Positions 10,185-18,992 of a stretch of 64,000 nucleotides of DNA are shown here, piece after piece. The position numbers and the translations under genes are program-made. Source of the stretch: Bacteroidota bacterium (GTDB taxonomy: Bacteria; Bacteroidota; Bacteroidia; B-17B0; Aurantibacillaceae); the NCBI GenBank assembly GCA_020403265.1, contig JADBXZ010000018.1:37258-101257 (forward strand), given 5' to 3'. The first letter of the stretch is position 1; the number at the start of each line of letters is the position of its first letter. Under the pieces are notes generated by a model. That model saw only the letters and a list, made by a program, of their open reading frames with translations, ran no database searches and was not told the origin of the DNA.

Positions 10185-11198
10185 CTAATTCAAAACGATT
10201 TCTTTAAAAGCTTTTACCCAATCATCGTTATCATTTAAACTTCTTACAAGTGTGATTTTTTCACCACCATGCTCTTTAAACAATTCGTCGTATTCTGTAC
10301 CAATTTCATGAATAGTCTCTAAGCAATCTGCAACGAAAGCAGGGCTAAAAACGAGTATTTTTTTAATGCCTTTTTCACCCAGCTCCTGTATAACTTTATC
10401 ACTGTATGGTTTAAGCCACTTATTGTCCAACCTACTTTGAAAAGAAGTAGTAAAATTACCTTCTTTTATTCCCAGCGCTTTAACCATTTGACGGGTTGTT
10501 TCAAAGCAATTTGCCCTGTAACAATAACGATTATTCTTGGTAATTGAATTACAACAGGCTCCCATTTGACAGGTATTTCCGCCATAATGCTTACTTCCCT
10601 TCAAAATTTGCCTTTCAGGTAAACCGTGGTAAGAAAAAATATAATAATCGTAATCCTCTAATTTGTATTGTCGCGCTGCAGAAATTAAGGATTCTATAAA
10701 CTTAGGATGGTCATAAAATTTGCTTACAACGTTGATAGATGGGATGATTTCCCAGCGTTTTATCTGATTAAAAATTTCTTCGATAGTTGTGCCGGTGCTT
10801 GAACTGGCATATTGCGGGTACATTGGAACAATGTGTATTTTTTCAGGTCGTTGTTGTCTGATTTTTTCTAAAGCACTTTTAATACTCGGGCTTTGGTATC
10901 GCATGGCAATCTCAACTAAATACTGTTCACCAAGTTCTTTTTGTAATTTAGTTTTAAAGTCATTACTATGCAACAACAGTGGCGAGCCATCCTTTGTCCA
11001 TATATGGCTATATAATTTAGCTGATTTAAAACTTCTGAAAGGCACAATGATTAAATTAACTAAAATGAATCTTAAAATAGTCGGGATATCAATTACACGT
11101 TTGTCATTTAAAAATTGGGTTAAATACTTACCAACTTTTCCAGGACTGGGAGAATCAGGTGTTCCAACGTTTACCAGTAATATTGCTTGTTTGCTCAT
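10185..11198 (-). CDS. hemH: Ferrochelatase
   Basis: Inserts ferrous iron into protoporphyrin IX, or coproporphyrin III in the alternative pathway. 337 residues with the N-terminal signature LVNVGTPDSP and the catalytic His region YIFSYHGLPERQ. A cysteine-rich insertion (residues about 205-230, with CQMGACC and CYRANC) is visible; in some families equivalent cysteines hold a 2Fe-2S cluster, but that is inference here. It lies 26 bases after lspA on the same strand. Confidence 0.96.
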   Translation of the reverse strand: MSKQAILLVNVGTPDSPSPGKVGKYLTQFLNDKRVIDIPTILRFILVNLIIVPFRSFKSAKLYSHIWTKDGSPLLLHSNDFKTKLQKELGEQYLVEIAMRYQSPSIKSALEKIRQQRPEKIHIVPMYPQYASSSTGTTIEEIFNQIKRWEIIPSINVVSKFYDHPKFIESLISAARQYKLEDYDYYIFSYHGLPERQILKGSKHYGGNTCQMGACCNSITKNNRYCYRANCFETTRQMVKALGIKEGNFTTSFQSRLDNKWLKPYSDKVIQELGEKGIKKILVFSPAFVADCLETIHEIGTEYDELFKEHGGEKITLVRSLNDNDDWVKAFKEIVLN

Positions 11199-11224
11199 AA
11201 AAGAATAATATGTTACCCTAACAA

Positions 11225-11932
11225 TTAATCTGCCTTTGTGTTTAAATTAATGTCAGTATTCTTTACAGATTCGTTTGTTGTTTCAGGCATTGGTTCAATT
11301 TCCTTTTTCGCAAAACGTTTCTGGAAAATAATAATTAGGATAACGCCAGTTGATATAGATACATCAGCAATATTAAAAATAGGTCTGAAAAAAATAAATT
11401 CTTCTCCGCCCCAAACCGGAAACCAATCCGGAAAATGTCCTTCAATAAGCGGAAAATAGAACATATCAACAACACATCCGTACATGGTTGAAGTGTAACC
11501 CGTAGAAGAAAAACTTGCAATTCCATCGTAAGGAATGTACGCTTGAAACTGAGGGTCAAAAATGGTTCCTTTATCAAATATTAAACCATAAAAAATGCTA
11601 TCTAAAATATTACCCATTGCTCCGGCTAATATGAGGGAAACACAAAAAATAAATCCTTTGTGTTCACCCTTCTTTATCATATGCCTGATATAAAAAACCC
11701 CGCCAATGCACGCTAAAATTCTTAAAACACTTAATGAAAGTTTACCAAAAGATCCACCGAACTCTAAACCCCATGCCATACCCGGATTCTCAGTAAAATG
11801 CAAAACGCACCAGTTACCAACTCTTCCTACTTCTCCAAGGGGGTAATTAAGTTTTATGTAAATTTTAATAAATTGATCGATAAATAAAACAATCAAAATG
11901 GTAAGAAGTGGTATTTTAATTTTTTGAAACAT
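11225..11932 (-). CDS. lspA: Lipoprotein signal peptidase (signal peptidase II)
   Basis: Inner-membrane aspartyl protease that removes signal peptides from lipoproteins. The two catalytic Asp motifs are visible as GNILDSIFYG and FNIADVSIS. At 235 residues it is longer than the E. coli enzyme (164) because of a loop insertion before the last helix and a polar C-terminal tail, as commonly seen in Bacteroidota. It sits downstream of the DksA-like gene and ileS, but a strong hairpin (11943-11980) lies between. Confidence 0.95.
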   Translation of the reverse strand: MFQKIKIPLLTILIVLFIDQFIKIYIKLNYPLGEVGRVGNWCVLHFTENPGMAWGLEFGGSFGKLSLSVLRILACIGGVFYIRHMIKKGEHKGFIFCVSLILAGAMGNILDSIFYGLIFDKGTIFDPQFQAYIPYDGIASFSSTGYTSTMYGCVVDMFYFPLIEGHFPDWFPVWGGEEFIFFRPIFNIADVSISTGVILIIIFQKRFAKKEIEPMPETTNESVKNTDINLNTKAD

Positions 11933-11942
11933 TTTTATACAG

Positions 11943-11980
11943 AAAAGTCTATCTTTTAGAATTGCTAAAGATAGACTTTT
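11943..11980 (-). terminator. Intrinsic terminator after the DksA-like gene (hairpin works on either strand)
   Basis: AAAAGTCTATCTTT (11943-11956) and AAAGATAGACTTTT (11967-11980) form a 14-bp stem with a 10-base loop. It lies between the stop of the DksA-like gene (12002) and the start of lspA (11932), suggesting partial uncoupling of the two genes. Confidence 0.7.
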
Positions 11981-12001
11981 TAAAAATTAGTTATAAAAGT
12001 A

Positions 12002-13087
12002 TTAGTTGTTTTGGTTTAATTTAGCATCAATACCCAAAGTTGCATGCGGAACTGAACGCAAACGCTCCTTAGGAATTAATTTACCTGTAACCCGGCAAAT
12101 ACCGTAAGATTTATTTTCAATTCTAACTAAAGCATTTTTTAAATTGATTATATATTTTTCTTGTCTTTGAGCTAATTGAGCTGTTTCTTCCTTACTCATC
12201 ACATCACTTCCATCCTCTAATAACTTGAAGGTTGGAGAGGTGTCATCAGTTCCATGATCATCCTCATTACTTAATGTTTGTTTAAGCAAATCATAATCTG
12301 TTTGCGCTTCTTTTAGCTTAACTAAAATCAGTTCTTTAAATTCCTGTAACTCTTTGTCAGTGTATCTTGAGCGATTATCTTTTGTGTTAACAAATGGTTT
12401 CGGCGCTTCAACATTACTCTTTTTAATGAGGGGTTTATTAATATCTATTTGCAAAGGTCTGTTTCTGATATAAGCCTCCATACTTCCACCAGAAGATTTA
12501 CCTTCATTTTTCTTTCTTCTACCTCTTCCTCTCTTTTCGGGAATCTCCTCGTCGTCTTCATCAATGTCTGGTACCCCTCCCTCTAAATCTATCATTGCTC
12601 CTTCTAAATCACCTCCATCCAATTCAACTTCAGCATCATCATCATCATTTTTTTCATAATCATCCTTTACATCAACATCGTCATCTTCTTCCTCCTCTTC
12701 AGACTCTTCAAAGTCTTCTTCGTCTTCATCATCTGATGAAGCCTTCCCCTTTTTACCCTTGGCAGATTTACCAGCCTTCTTATCCTTACCTTTTTTTGCA
12801 ATAGCATCTATTGGCTTTCCAACCTTTTTAGGAGCCTGTTTAACCGCCTTGGTAGGAACTGGTTTTGCTTTTACTTTTTCTGCTTTAGCAGGTTTAATGA
12901 CTTTTTTGGCAACTACCTTAGCAGGCTTTGCAGCCTTTTTAGGGGCTGGTTTAGCTGCTTTTTTTTCAACTTTCGCCGGCTTCTTAGCTACAGGCTTTGT
13001 TTTTGCAGCTGGTTTTGATTTTTTTGCAGCCGGTTTTCCTTTTGGCGCAACTTTTTTTGCTGGTTTTTTATCTTTCTTCTTCGCCAT
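12002..13087 (-). CDS. TraR/DksA-like protein with a histone-H1-like Lys/Ala/Pro N-terminus and an acidic block
   Basis: 361 residues in three parts. Residues 1 to about 115 are repeats of KPAKK/AAKPAK type, like bacterial H1-like proteins. Residues about 115-185 are a dense Asp/Glu block. The C-terminal 150 residues form the DksA-like coiled coil and remnant zinc finger (YGICRVTGKLIPKERL). Only one of the four zinc-binding cysteines remains. DksA proteins act in the secondary channel of RNA polymerase; whether this one does is inference. It starts 6 bases after the ileS stop. Confidence 0.85.
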   Translation of the reverse strand: MAKKKDKKPAKKVAPKGKPAAKKSKPAAKTKPVAKKPAKVEKKAAKPAPKKAAKPAKVVAKKVIKPAKAEKVKAKPVPTKAVKQAPKKVGKPIDAIAKKGKDKKAGKSAKGKKGKASSDDEDEEDFEESEEEEEDDDVDVKDDYEKNDDDDAEVELDGGDLEGAMIDLEGGVPDIDEDDEEIPEKRGRGRRKKNEGKSSGGSMEAYIRNRPLQIDINKPLIKKSNVEAPKPFVNTKDNRSRYTDKELQEFKELILVKLKEAQTDYDLLKQTLSNEDDHGTDDTSPTFKLLEDGSDVMSKEETAQLAQRQEKYIINLKNALVRIENKSYGICRVTGKLIPKERLRSVPHATLGIDAKLNQNN

Positions 13088-13093
13088 AATCTA

Positions 13094-16000
13094 TCAATTT
13101 AACTTTTCAATTGTCATTAATGTTTTAACTAGTTCATCTACTTCCAGAGTACTTGCTGTTGATGGTTCTAAATTACTAACTAATTGCAAGTCTTGGGTTA
13201 AGGTTTCATTACAAATATAACTTAAATTTGTTTGTATTGCTTTATCCAACAACTCATTTTGTTGAATTTTCACAAAAATTTTATCTGTTACCTCAAAACC
13301 GTTGTCTTTACGGTAATTCTGAATTCTATTAACGATCTCACGCGCCATTCCCTCATGCTTTAAGGCCTCACTGATAGTTATATCCAAAGCTACTGTTAAA
13401 GAACCGCTATTAGCAACTTTCCAGCCTGGAATGTCAACAGGTATAATCTCTACATCCTCCGGTTCAAGCACAATACCAGCCCCTTCTAATTGAACTGTAT
13501 AAGCTGAGTTTCGCTCAATACCGGTAATTATTTCGTTTGCGTTTTCTTGTGCAAAGGCCTGAACTGCTTTCATGTATTGTCCGCATTTTTTGCCTAATGT
13601 TTTAAAATTTAGCTTAAGATTTTTAACAATCTGCACCTGACCCTCCGTAACGAATTCGAGTTCCTTAACGTTCACTTCACTTAATATTAAATCCTTCACA
13701 GCCTCAATTTTGCCTTTTATATCATCAGACAAGACTGGAATCCGAATACGTTGCAGTGGCTGCCGCACTTTTAAATTTTCTTTTTTCCGGATAGACAAGA
13801 TCATGGAAGAAATTTTTTGGGCTAATTCCATTTTTTCTTCCAAACTTTTATCCTGATACTTTTTATTTGCTTTTACTAAATTGGTTAAATGCACAGAATT
13901 TGAACTAATAGTTAGATTCTGATACATCCAATCGGCAAAAAACGGGGCAATAGGGCTCATCAATTGCGTAACTGTTGTTAAACAAGTATGCAAAGTTTCG
14001 TAAGCAGCTTTTTTATCGTCGCTCATTTCACCTTTCCAAAAACGGCGTCGACTTAAACGCACATACCAATTACTCAAATGCTCGTCAACATAATCTTCTA
14101 TAAAACGAGCGGCACGATGCGGTTCAAAAGCTTCGTAGGCATCGGTTACATTTTCAATCAGTGTTTGCAGTTCAGAAATTATCCAGCGATCCAACTCTAC
14201 TCTTTTTTCAATCGGAATTTGATTTTTTTCATCAACCACAAAACCATCCACGTTGGCATACAAAGCGTAAAAACTATAAGTGTTGTAAAGTGTTCCAAAC
14301 AATTTGCGTTGTACCTCAGCTATCCCATCAATATCGAATTTTAAATTATCCCAAGGTGCCGCATTGCTTATCATATACCAGCGTGTGGCATCAGCGCCAT
14401 ATTTATCGATTGTTTCAAATGGATCAACAGCGTTGCCTAAACGCTTACTCATTTTATTTCCATTTTTATCCAACACCAACCCATTACTAACTACATTTTT
14501 GTATGCTATTGAGTTAAAACATAAAGCGCCAATCACATGCAAGGTATAAAACCAGCCACGTGTTTGATCTACTCCTTCAGCAATAAAATCTGCAGGGTAA
14601 GCTGCGTTTTTTTCAACCAATTCTCTATTCTCAAACGGATAATGTAATTGCGCATAAGGCATGGCACCGCTGTCAAACCATACATCAATTAAATCACTTT
14701 CGCGAACTAGTTTTTTACCATTACGCTCTAAAATAATTTCGTCGGCATAAGGCTTATGCAAATCAAACGTATTATAGTTCTCTGCGGAAAAATTATTTGG
14801 TTTAAAATTTTGCAGTGGATTTATTTTCATAAACCCTTTTGCAATTGCATTATCAATCTCGTTCTTTAACTCTTCAGCACTGCCAAGACAAATCATTTCG
14901 GATTTATCTTCACTCGTCCAAATTGGTAAAGGAATTCCCCAAAAACGACTTCGAGATAAATTCCAATCAAGAGCATTTTCTAACCAGTTACCAAACCGCC
15001 CGGTACCTGTAGCTTCAGGCTTCCAATTAATTTGTTTATTTAATTGAACCAGTTTTTCTCTGTTATCGGCAACTTTTACAAACCAACTATCCAAAGGATA
15101 ATACAATACTGGTTTATCGGTTCTCCAACAATGCGGATAACTATGCTCGTAAGTTTCTTTTTTAAAAAGTTTGCCTTCTTCTTGTAATTTTAAAACGATA
15201 CGCTCATCAACACTTAAATAAACTTTCAAATCCTTAATTTTACCGGCTGCTTCTAAAATCTGTTTTTGCTTTTTAAACTCAACTTCTTTATCAGCATCAG
15301 TTAAATAGGCTTCTTTCACGTATTCTTCTCCATACAAAAACACATCATCTTTAACTTCAGGTAAAAATTTTCCTCGTCTATCTACCAGTGTTAAAGAATC
15401 TATGTTATTTTCTTTTGCAACTCTATAATCATCAGCACCGAAGCTGGGCGCTATGTGCACAATACCGGTACCATCAGTAGTAGTAACAAAATCGCCACAT
15501 AACACCTGAAAGGCTTTACCCTCCGGTTTTACAAATGGTAATAATTGTTCGTACTGGATCCCTTCTAAATCTGAGCCTTTAACTGTTGCAATAATTCTAA
15601 ATGGGATATTCTTGTCACCGGTTTTAAAATCATCAAAATTAAGATCAGCATTCTTTTCTGGAAAATATTTATTCACTAGTTCTTTTGCGAGAATTACAAC
15701 TTGTTTGGCACCTGTAAATGGATTAAACGTTTCAACCAAAACATAATCAATGTTTTTGCCAACTGCCAGTGCAGTATTGGAAGGTAAAGTCCAAGGTGTT
15801 GTTGTCCAAGCCAGGAAATGGATTTCAGATTTAAGATTTGAGATTTGAGAATTAACACTTTCATTCTTACTTCTAAAATCTATAATCTTAAATTGTACCG
15901 TAGCCGTTCTATCCTTTACATTTTTATAACAACCGGGTTGATTTAACTCAGCGCTTGAAAGTCCTGTACCGGCTGCGGGCGAGAATGGCTGAATGGTGTA

Positions 16001-16543
16001 ACCTTTGTATAATAAATTTTTATTGTATAAATCCTTTAGCAAGTACCATACACTTTCAATATACTTGTTATCGTAAGTAATGTACGGATCGCTCATATCC
16101 ACCCAATAACCCATTTGTGCAGTTACATCCTCCCACTTATCAGTATATTTCATTACTTCCTTTCTGCAAGCCTTATTGTAATCTTCAACACTAATGTATT
16201 TAGGACTCTTTGGGTTCCCAATATCTTCTTTTGTAATTCCTAAAGTTTTTTCAACACCCAATTCAATTGGCAAGCCATGAGTATCCCAACCCGCTTTACG
16301 GTTCACCTGATAACCTTGAAGTGTCTTAAAACGGCAAAAGATATCTTTAATGCTTCTTGCCATAACGTGGTGGATACCTGGCATACCATTGGCACTTGGC
16401 GGCCCTTCATAAAACACCCAAGGTTTATTGCTTGGACGGGTAGAGATTGATTTTTGAAATGTATTATCGTTTTTCCAAAACTCTAAAACATCTTTAGAGA
16501 TTTGAGATAAATCTAACTTTTTGTATTCGGGGTACTTGCTCAT
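13094..16543 (-). CDS. ileS: Isoleucyl-tRNA synthetase
   Basis: Charges tRNA-Ile. 1149 residues, in the size range of the longer ileS class. The class I signature is GIHH (residues 56-59) in PPSANGMPGIHH, the editing domain segment LAWTTTPWTLPSNTA is intact, and KMSKR lies at 697-701. The C-terminal region carries no zinc-binding cysteine cluster, fitting the long eukaryote-like class. Gene order ileS / DksA-like / lspA is typical of this phylum. Confidence 0.97.
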   Translation of the reverse strand: MSKYPEYKKLDLSQISKDVLEFWKNDNTFQKSISTRPSNKPWVFYEGPPSANGMPGIHHVMARSIKDIFCRFKTLQGYQVNRKAGWDTHGLPIELGVEKTLGITKEDIGNPKSPKYISVEDYNKACRKEVMKYTDKWEDVTAQMGYWVDMSDPYITYDNKYIESVWYLLKDLYNKNLLYKGYTIQPFSPAAGTGLSSAELNQPGCYKNVKDRTATVQFKIIDFRSKNESVNSQISNLKSEIHFLAWTTTPWTLPSNTALAVGKNIDYVLVETFNPFTGAKQVVILAKELVNKYFPEKNADLNFDDFKTGDKNIPFRIIATVKGSDLEGIQYEQLLPFVKPEGKAFQVLCGDFVTTTDGTGIVHIAPSFGADDYRVAKENNIDSLTLVDRRGKFLPEVKDDVFLYGEEYVKEAYLTDADKEVEFKKQKQILEAAGKIKDLKVYLSVDERIVLKLQEEGKLFKKETYEHSYPHCWRTDKPVLYYPLDSWFVKVADNREKLVQLNKQINWKPEATGTGRFGNWLENALDWNLSRSRFWGIPLPIWTSEDKSEMICLGSAEELKNEIDNAIAKGFMKINPLQNFKPNNFSAENYNTFDLHKPYADEIILERNGKKLVRESDLIDVWFDSGAMPYAQLHYPFENRELVEKNAAYPADFIAEGVDQTRGWFYTLHVIGALCFNSIAYKNVVSNGLVLDKNGNKMSKRLGNAVDPFETIDKYGADATRWYMISNAAPWDNLKFDIDGIAEVQRKLFGTLYNTYSFYALYANVDGFVVDEKNQIPIEKRVELDRWIISELQTLIENVTDAYEAFEPHRAARFIEDYVDEHLSNWYVRLSRRRFWKGEMSDDKKAAYETLHTCLTTVTQLMSPIAPFFADWMYQNLTISSNSVHLTNLVKANKKYQDKSLEEKMELAQKISSMILSIRKKENLKVRQPLQRIRIPVLSDDIKGKIEAVKDLILSEVNVKELEFVTEGQVQIVKNLKLNFKTLGKKCGQYMKAVQAFAQENANEIITGIERNSAYTVQLEGAGIVLEPEDVEIIPVDIPGWKVANSGSLTVALDITISEALKHEGMAREIVNRIQNYRKDNGFEVTDKIFVKIQQNELLDKAIQTNLSYICNETLTQDLQLVSNLEPSTASTLEVDELVKTLMTIEKLN

Positions 16544-16577
16544 TACTTTAAAAAAGAAGAGCGAATTTAATGAAAAT

Positions 16578-17015
16578 TTACTTTAAAAATTGCTTTGTAA
16601 CCAATGCAAAATTGCCTTTTATCTGAAAAGTCCACTCTTTGCCGAAAATTTTTGGTAAAAATCTTCTATATAGACTCATTCTTGCATTTTCCTTGCCTTC
16701 GTCCTCATTTTCACGGCCTACTGCGTTAAACTCGTATACACTTACTTTAGGATGCTCTTTCATGTAATTTTTGACAATTTCTACAATTGTGTTCATTACC
16801 TGAAAAACCTCACCACGATTGGTTTCCACATACTCTTCTCCCTCAAATTCATCATTTACAACTCCGAAAACAATATTTGCGTGTAAAATATTATCCTGTA
16901 ATCTACCAAATCTGACTTCATATCTTAAGCCGCTATTGGTATTAAAATAATATAACCCAGCGGTTGGAATGTTGGGATACTCTATTCTTAAAATATTTTT
17001 ATATGCAGCTGACAA
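16578..17015 (-). CDS. Conserved hypothetical protein
   Basis: 145 residues, no signal peptide or membrane segment, mixed alpha/beta composition. The segments GLRYEVRFGRL and VYEFNAVGRENEDEG suggest a compact cytoplasmic fold. I do not recognise the family. It starts 2 bases after the stop of the hydroxyacyl-CoA dehydrogenase gene and so is probably translated from the same message. Confidence 0.7.
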   Translation of the reverse strand: MSAAYKNILRIEYPNIPTAGLYYFNTNSGLRYEVRFGRLQDNILHANIVFGVVNDEFEGEEYVETNRGEVFQVMNTIVEIVKNYMKEHPKVSVYEFNAVGRENEDEGKENARMSLYRRFLPKIFGKEWTFQIKGNFALVTKQFLK

Positions 17016-17017
17016 TT

Positions 17018-17908
17018 TTATTTTTTAAAGCGATCCGCTAAAACCAATTCCTTACTACCGGAAGTATAATCATAAAAACCTTTACCTGATTTGACACCCA
17101 AATGACCCGCTGTAACCATGTTTACTAAAAGTGGGCAAGGTGCGTATTTTGGATTGCCAAAACCATCCTGTAACACTCTTAAAATACTCAAGCAAACATC
17201 TAATCCGATAAAATCAGCCAATTGCAGTGGGCCCATTGGGTGAGCCATACCTAATTTCATTACTGTATCAATTTCTGAAACACCTGCAACACCCTCATAA
17301 AGCGTAATAATAGCTTCATTAATCATCGGCATTAAAATTTTATTTGCAACGAAACCAGGATAGTCATTTACTTCAACAGGTATCTTATTGAGTGTTTTGC
17401 TCATTTCCATTACGGCTGAACAAACTTCATTACTTGTATTATACCCTCTAATTACTTCAACTAATTTCATAACAGGCACCGGGTTCATGAAATGCATACC
17501 GATAACTTTATCAGCTCTCTTAGTAACAGCTGCAATTTGAGTTATTGAAATAGAAGATGTATTAGAAGCAAGGATAGCAGATGGCTTGCATATTTCATCT
17601 AACTGTTTAAATAGTTTGAGTTTAATTTCGATATTTTCGCTTGCAGCTTCTACAACTAAGTCGGCATCCTTTGCTCCAACTGTAAGTTCGGTGTGCGTTG
17701 AAATATTGGATAAGGTGGATCGTTTTACTTCTTCTGTAATAGCGCCTTTTTGCAATTGTCTGTCTAAATTCTTAGTAATCGTTGTGATTGCTTTTTGCAG
17801 CGCAGCCTCGCTGATATCAACTAAATTTACTTTAAAGCCAAATTGGGCAAAAGTGTGAGCAATACCATTTCCCATTGTTCCACTTCCAATTACAGTAACA
17901 TTTTTCAT
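17018..17908 (-). CDS. 3-hydroxybutyryl/3-hydroxyacyl-CoA dehydrogenase
   Basis: 296 residues. The N-terminal Rossmann motif GSGTMGNGIAHTFAQFG binds NAD, HFMNPVPVMKLVEVI contains the catalytic His, and the C-terminal domain (GMAHPMGPLQLADFIGLD) closes the active site. It oxidises 3-hydroxyacyl-CoA in fatty acid, butyrate or phenylacetate metabolism; hbd, fadB2 and paaH cannot be separated from the sequence alone. Probably co-transcribed with the hypothetical gene at 16578. Confidence 0.92.
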   Translation of the reverse strand: MKNVTVIGSGTMGNGIAHTFAQFGFKVNLVDISEAALQKAITTITKNLDRQLQKGAITEEVKRSTLSNISTHTELTVGAKDADLVVEAASENIEIKLKLFKQLDEICKPSAILASNTSSISITQIAAVTKRADKVIGMHFMNPVPVMKLVEVIRGYNTSNEVCSAVMEMSKTLNKIPVEVNDYPGFVANKILMPMINEAIITLYEGVAGVSEIDTVMKLGMAHPMGPLQLADFIGLDVCLSILRVLQDGFGNPKYAPCPLLVNMVTAGHLGVKSGKGFYDYTSGSKELVLADRFKK

Positions 17909-17979
17909 AGCTTTTTTATATAACAGTGTTTAGATTTTAAATTTGATTTTTATAGTTAGTTGGTAAAAATAACTAATTT

Positions 17980-18450
17980 TTATTCTTCATAAAAATCAAT
18001 TATTAAACCATCTAAAGGCGATATCGCTATTTCCCTTTTTTCTTCTCCAAAATTAAGCGCCAGTGCATCAGCTTTATAATATTCATCTTGCTTAACAAGT
18101 TTAACTTCAATTAATTGCCTTCCTATCACATCTACCCACATTTTGGTTTGTGATGCGTCAACTGCAAATAATTTTATTTTACCTGCAAATGTTTCATTCA
18201 GTTCAGCCCTCGCTTCTGCATAGTTAAAATTAATAGCATCCAAACCATCGCCTGCTTCATTACAACTTATAGTTAATTTTTGACCATCTACAAATTGTAA
18301 CTCTACATTATCAATTATTTCAACAGGTTCGTTTGGGTTATTAATATTTTGCCAGAGATGACAAATTACTTTTGCAACTATTCTGCCTTGAGATGATACA
18401 AACCTCGCAAGGGCTTCATTTGTAAAAAAAGGAACGCTTAATTCTGCCAT
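17980..18450 (-). CDS. Conserved hypothetical protein
   Basis: 156 residues, acidic, soluble, with no recognised motif. The N-terminal third (HLWQNINNPNEPVEIIDNVELQF) looks like a beta-rich small-domain start. It ends about 70 bases before the dehydrogenase gene and begins 3 bases after the stop of the phosphoesterase gene, so it belongs to the same minus-strand run. Function unknown. Confidence 0.7.
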   Translation of the reverse strand: MAELSVPFFTNEALARFVSSQGRIVAKVICHLWQNINNPNEPVEIIDNVELQFVDGQKLTISCNEAGDGLDAINFNYAEARAELNETFAGKIKLFAVDASQTKMWVDVIGRQLIEVKLVKQDEYYKADALALNFGEEKREIAISPLDGLIIDFYEE

Positions 18451-18453
18451 ACT

Positions 18454-18975
18454 TTACAAATTTACATTTTTACTTTGCTCGTTACGTTTTCCAAACTCAA
18501 CTATTTCTAAATTCTTGATTTCCTTGGTATTAATTTCAAAACGCAAAGCTGTTTTTACCTGATGAAACCCTTGTATACCGCATGCTCCAGGATTTAAATG
18601 CAATAATTGAAATTGATGATCATAAATAACCTTCAAAATATGAGAATGACCCGCAATATAGATGTTTGGCTTATGAATATTAAGAAGATCTTTAACTCTC
18701 GCCGGATATTTACCAGGAGACCCACCAATGTGCGTCATTACAACCTTAACTTCTTCGCAACTAAAGCATTCGTTTTCTCCAAATTGTGATCTAAGATCAT
18801 GCCCATCTATATTACCATATACTGCTTTAAAGGGTTTCAAACTCTCAATATTCTTGCAAAATTTAATGTTGCCAATATCGCCGGCATGCCATACCTCATC
18901 ACAATTTTTAATGTGTTTAATTAATTTTTCATCCAACCAGCCGTGTGAATCAGAAATTAGAAGAATCTTTTTCAA
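18454..18975 (-). CDS. YfcE/MJ0936-type metallophosphoesterase
   Basis: 173 residues with the full set of metal-binding motifs in order: SDSHG at residues 8-12, HAGDIGN, GNIDGHD, THIGG and AGHSHI. Members of this family hydrolyse phosphodiesters with two divalent metals; the physiological substrate is not known here. No signal peptide. It starts 17 bases after the stop of the patatin-family gene. Confidence 0.9.
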   Translation of the reverse strand: MKKILLISDSHGWLDEKLIKHIKNCDEVWHAGDIGNIKFCKNIESLKPFKAVYGNIDGHDLRSQFGENECFSCEEVKVVMTHIGGSPGKYPARVKDLLNIHKPNIYIAGHSHILKVIYDHQFQLLHLNPGACGIQGFHQVKTALRFEINTKEIKNLEIVEFGKRNEQSKNVNL

Positions 18976-18992
18976 GCTTTGATTTTAATTTA

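Noticed and set aside
12759..13220. Plus-strand 153-residue hydrophobic reading frame
   Set aside because: It is the complement of the Lys/Ala-rich tail of the DksA-like gene; the composition is a mirror of that repeat.
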